In this document: in pieces, positions 61,120-64,000 of the stretch
How the letters are laid out: each line of letters begins with the position of its first letter
Numbering within the stretch: the stretch's first letter is position 1
DNA from: Paenibacillus massiliensis 2301065 = DSM 16942
Lineage (GTDB): Bacteria > Bacillota > Bacilli > Paenibacillales > Paenibacillaceae
Length of the DNA stretch: 64,000 nt
NCBI RefSeq assembly: GCF_000377505.1
Contig: NZ_KB898195.1
Coordinates: 62,001-126,000, forward strand
Reading direction: 5' to 3'
The notes under the pieces: model-generated
The model's database searches: none
What the model saw: only the letters and a program-made list of their open reading frames with translations
What the model was told of the DNA's origin: nothing
Program-made: the position numbers and the translations under genes

Positions 61120-64000
61120 ATGGAGTTTAATTCAGTTATAGATACCATGACGGTGCACGTGCATATGACCGAATATGGCGATGCTCTCATTTATGGTCAC
61201 GATGGCTTACAGCGCCCCTTGCAGGGCATCGTGCTCAAGCAGCGTCTCTTCGCATGGGACGAGACATCCTATTACGGGACGGAGCTAGCGGTTCAGCAGG
61301 CTGGAGATACAGAGATTGTTCTACTTCCTGCTGAGCAGGTGCTTCCATTCTTCGCAGCTGGAGCTTGGCCAGTCCACATCGAATGGCATTGGAACGAGGA
61401 TGCCACCCGATTACAGCGGCTGGCCCCTCTGCTAATCGGCTGCTTGAGAGCAGGTCATTATGCTCCTGATCTACAGAGCTTTCGAAACGGCTCTCTTCAC
61501 TGGTCACCCGATCCCAAGGTACTGAAGCCTTCAGAACGAAGCCTAGTGAAGGAATTAAGAGTGAAGCGGAAAGAAGTCGAGCTACAAGACTCCGGCTTCG
61601 CCCAAGGCATCCTTGCTGCCTTCTCAGCCAGCGTATTTCATGAATGCTATGGTACGCAGGAGCAAGCAGCAGATCTTCGCCGTGATTACCCGGCATTGTT
61701 CGCGACGGAGGGTGTATGGGAAGGTATGGATGAGCAGACTTGGCTCGCTCATATTGGTTGGACAGCAGAGACCATGCCATTCCGACCACTTCTGCAGCTG
61801 CTGGAGCCCATCATGGAGAGCGAAATGACGGACGCTGTTATGTCTGAAGCAAGTTCTGCTGACCCCGCTCATCCTGAGCCCGAATGGCATCTGCAGTTGG
61901 TGCTTCAGGCCATACACGATCACGCAGAGCTATACCCGGTATGGCTGGATAGGGATGGACAAGCCCACGGCTCCTGGCCCGAGCTATGGACTGCAATGAT
62001 ACGCGAGCGTTCAGAGAGCTGGACGCAACGGATTCAAGCTTGTCTACCCGGAATCACCCAGCAGGCCATTGAACGTGCTGAAGGTTCGTCCATACTGGAC
62101 AAGCCGCTGAGCAACCTGGAGGCCTGGCAGTTCCTGACGGTCGACAGCAAACGATTGCTGGAGAGCGGCTGGCAAGTATTGCTGCCAGCATGGTGGGAGG
62201 CCGCTTCACGACGCAAGCCTCGGCTTCGTGCCAAGCTGCAGGAGGGTGAGGGCGAAGCCCGTGGACGCTCCTTCTTCGGACTGAACAGCCTGATTGAATT
62301 CGACTGGCGTATCGCAATCGGCGAGCAGGAGCTGTCTGAGGAGGATTTCGCAGCCCTGGTCGCTCGTAACGAGCGGCTCGTCCGCTTCCGTGAGCAATGG
62401 ATTCCACTCGATCCTGCTCTGCTGGAGCAGATTCGTCAGGCTATGCGAAGCATGAATCGCAAGCGCGGGTTATCGTTCCAGGATGTACTCCAGCTCCAAT
62501 TGCGTGGCGGTTATATAAGAATCGCATCCGAGGGCGAGACAGAGGCAGGCGACGGTACTGAGGATGCATCCCAGCTGCAGCTGGAGGTCGAGCTGAATGA
62601 TCATCTGCAGCAGGTGATCGAGCGGCTCACCCAGCAGTCGGACTGGCCGCTCTTGCCTGCCCCGAATGGGCTACAGGCTGAGCTGCGTTCCTACCAGCTT
62701 CAGGGCTTCTCATGGATGGCATATATGCGCTCTCTAGGCCTTGGTGGATGTCTGGCGGACGATATGGGTCTCGGCAAGACCATTCAGTTCATTACCTATC
62801 TCTTGCATGTCAAAGAGACCCGACAGGCCGCTCTATCATCTGCTGACCATGCCAAGAGACATGAAGCTACATCTGATGAAGCTCAGATAACGAATACCAG
62901 TCAGAGGACTCGTCCTTCTCAGAAGGAAGCAGACCACAACAGCACATCTCTACCTTCTTGGCTGGCCGAACACGCTGAGCCGGGCGCCTCACTTCTGATC
63001 TGCCCGACCTCTGTACTGGGGAACTGGCAAAAGGAGCTACAGCGCTTCGCACCCTCCCTGAGAATCATGCTTCACTATGGGAGCGGGAGAGCCAAAGATG
63101 CGGAATTTGCTACTGCCGTCGCGAGCGTTGATATTGTGCTCACCTCCTTCGCCACGGCTGCCCTTGATCAGGAGCTGCTGCAGAAGTTCACTTGGGAGTC
63201 GCTTTGTCTGGATGAAGCACAAAACATCAAAAACGCTCAGACCCGTCAATCCGCAGCTGTTCGTACCTTCCCTGCCAAGCACCGTATTGCCTTGACGGGA
63301 ACACCGATTGAGAATCGGTTGGCGGAGCTATGGTCCATCTATGATTTTGCCAATCCAGGCTATCTGGGTAGCGCACAGGCCTTCCAGAATCGATTTGCAA
63401 AGGCGATCGAGAAGGATGGAGACGAGCATAAGACAGCAGAGCTACAGAAGCTCGTACAGCCCTTCATGCTCCGACGCAAGAAGAAGGATCCTTCCATTCA
63501 ATTGGACCTGCCTGACAAAAATGAAATGAAGACCTACATTCACCTGACGCCAGAGCAGAGCGCACTCTACGATCAGACCGTGCGTGAGCTGATGTCCCAG
63601 GTTCAGGTGCTGGAGGGAATGAAGCGCAAGGGTGCCATTCTCTCAGCTCTTACGAAGCTGAAGCAGCTGTGCAACCACCCTGTGCTGCTGACCAAGGAGG
63701 ACATCTCCTCCACCATGTCTGGCGCTACCAGCCTAACCGAAGTGGAGCAGGAGATGAATGACGCTGCAATGATTGCCCGCTCGTCCAAGCTGGAACGCCT
63801 CCTCGGCATGGTGCAGGAGCTACGGGAAGCGGATGAGCGCTGTCTGATCTTCACGCAATATTTAGGGATGGGCAATATACTACAACAGATATTGCAGCGC
63901 GTGCTCGGCGAACCAGTGCTGTATCTGCATGGCGGCACCTCGAAGAAGGCCCGTGACCGAATGATTGAAGAGTTCCAGTCTGAGGCTCTTTCCCCCTCAA
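61120..64000 (+). CDS. SNF2-family DEAD/DEAH helicase, 3' end cut by window edge
   Basis: At least 960 residues are present; the frame is open to position 64000. The first 540 residues are the SNF2-helicase-associated region. The helicase core begins with Walker A GCLADDMGLGKT near residue 545; further motifs are ICPTSVLGNWQKE, CLDEAQNIKN (DEAQ box), IALTGTPIENR and FMLRRKKKDPSIQ, with the second lobe starting CLIFTQYLGM. A polar insert of about 45 residues sits between motif I and Ia. It pairs with the SWIM protein. ATG 61120 follows AAGGATGAG. Confidence 0.92.
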   Translation, partial: MEFNSVIDTMTVHVHMTEYGDALIYGHDGLQRPLQGIVLKQRLFAWDETSYYGTELAVQQAGDTEIVLLPAEQVLPFFAAGAWPVHIEWHWNEDATRLQRLAPLLIGCLRAGHYAPDLQSFRNGSLHWSPDPKVLKPSERSLVKELRVKRKEVELQDSGFAQGILAAFSASVFHECYGTQEQAADLRRDYPALFATEGVWEGMDEQTWLAHIGWTAETMPFRPLLQLLEPIMESEMTDAVMSEASSADPAHPEPEWHLQLVLQAIHDHAELYPVWLDRDGQAHGSWPELWTAMIRERSESWTQRIQACLPGITQQAIERAEGSSILDKPLSNLEAWQFLTVDSKRLLESGWQVLLPAWWEAASRRKPRLRAKLQEGEGEARGRSFFGLNSLIEFDWRIAIGEQELSEEDFAALVARNERLVRFREQWIPLDPALLEQIRQAMRSMNRKRGLSFQDVLQLQLRGGYIRIASEGETEAGDGTEDASQLQLEVELNDHLQQVIERLTQQSDWPLLPAPNGLQAELRSYQLQGFSWMAYMRSLGLGGCLADDMGLGKTIQFITYLLHVKETRQAALSSADHAKRHEATSDEAQITNTSQRTRPSQKEADHNSTSLPSWLAEHAEPGASLLICPTSVLGNWQKELQRFAPSLRIMLHYGSGRAKDAEFATAVASVDIVLTSFATAALDQELLQKFTWESLCLDEAQNIKNAQTRQSAAVRTFPAKHRIALTGTPIENRLAELWSIYDFANPGYLGSAQAFQNRFAKAIEKDGDEHKTAELQKLVQPFMLRRKKKDPSIQLDLPDKNEMKTYIHLTPEQSALYDQTVRELMSQVQVLEGMKRKGAILSALTKLKQLCNHPVLLTKEDISSTMSGATSLTEVEQEMNDAAMIARSSKLERLLGMVQELREADERCLIFTQYLGMGNILQQILQRVLGEPVLYLHGGTSKKARDRMIEEFQSEALSPS

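Overview
The window reads as a chromosome segment of a Paenibacillus-like Gram-positive, spore-forming bacterium. Reasons seen in the sequence: S-layer-homology (SLH) cell-surface proteins, strong AGGAGG-type ribosome sites with frequent TTG and GTG starts, several AraC-type and YesMN-type sugar regulators, CcpA-type cre sites, a YdjO-like cold-inducible protein and PTS, ABC and glycosidase loci side by side. No rRNA, tRNA, CRISPR array or intact prophage was seen.

Layout. (1) 1-9.1 kb: a pyrimidine/carbamoyl-compound catabolism locus. It holds the start of an M20-family carbamoyl hydrolase, a PucR regulator, a class III aminotransferase, a beta-ureidopropionase-type amidohydrolase and a complete NMT1/THI5-type ABC importer. 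Its gene gaps hold different short tandem repeats. (2) 9.5-19.2 kb: housekeeping genes. These are a YitT membrane protein, two overlapping TM2 proteins, a cold-shock pair (YdjO-like and Csp), an NlpC/P60 lipoprotein, an MscS channel, a lipoprotein, an amidase and pyruvate kinase. (3) 19.4-24.9 kb: two AraC regulators, a GH4 glycosidase and a Gfo/Idh/MocA oxidoreductase. (4) 25.2-32.4 kb: a maltose locus with the PTS permease, a maltose-6'-phosphate phosphatase candidate, a LacI regulator, maltose phosphorylase and beta-phosphoglucomutase. Both promoters carry the same 14-bp operator. (5) 32.5-33.35 kb: a decayed IS1182-type element. (6) 33.5-36.5 kb: an AraC regulator, a Lon-type (S16) protease-like protein and two small membrane proteins. 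(7) 36.6-46.6 kb: a beta-galactoside locus (LacZ, ABC importer, YesM/YesN two-component system) with CcpA sites.

(8) 47.0-59.1 kb is the most interesting part: a probable haem/iron acquisition locus behind a Fur-type box. It encodes an SLH-anchored protein with three NEAT-like modules (two of them a recent 411-bp-period duplication), a CydDC-like ABC pair whose first subunit is fused to a DUF454/YbaN membrane domain, a YgbA-like cysteine-rich protein, a second NEAT-SLH protein, a membrane-anchored NEAT-like protein, and an IsdE/IsdF-type lipoprotein and permease. None of the five NEAT-like modules shows the usual YxxxY haem-ligand pair, while the IsdE-like protein keeps its Met and His positions. 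No dedicated ATPase for IsdF lies here. (9) 59.4 kb to the end: a SWIM zinc-finger protein followed by a SNF2-family helicase cut by the window edge.

How parts work together: the sugar loci pair a specific regulator with uptake and the first catabolic enzymes, under probable CcpA control. In the haem locus, surface SLH-NEAT proteins would pass ligand to the membrane NEAT protein, then to IsdE/IsdF. The CydDC-like pair is a candidate second haem transporter. That last point is inference from gene order.
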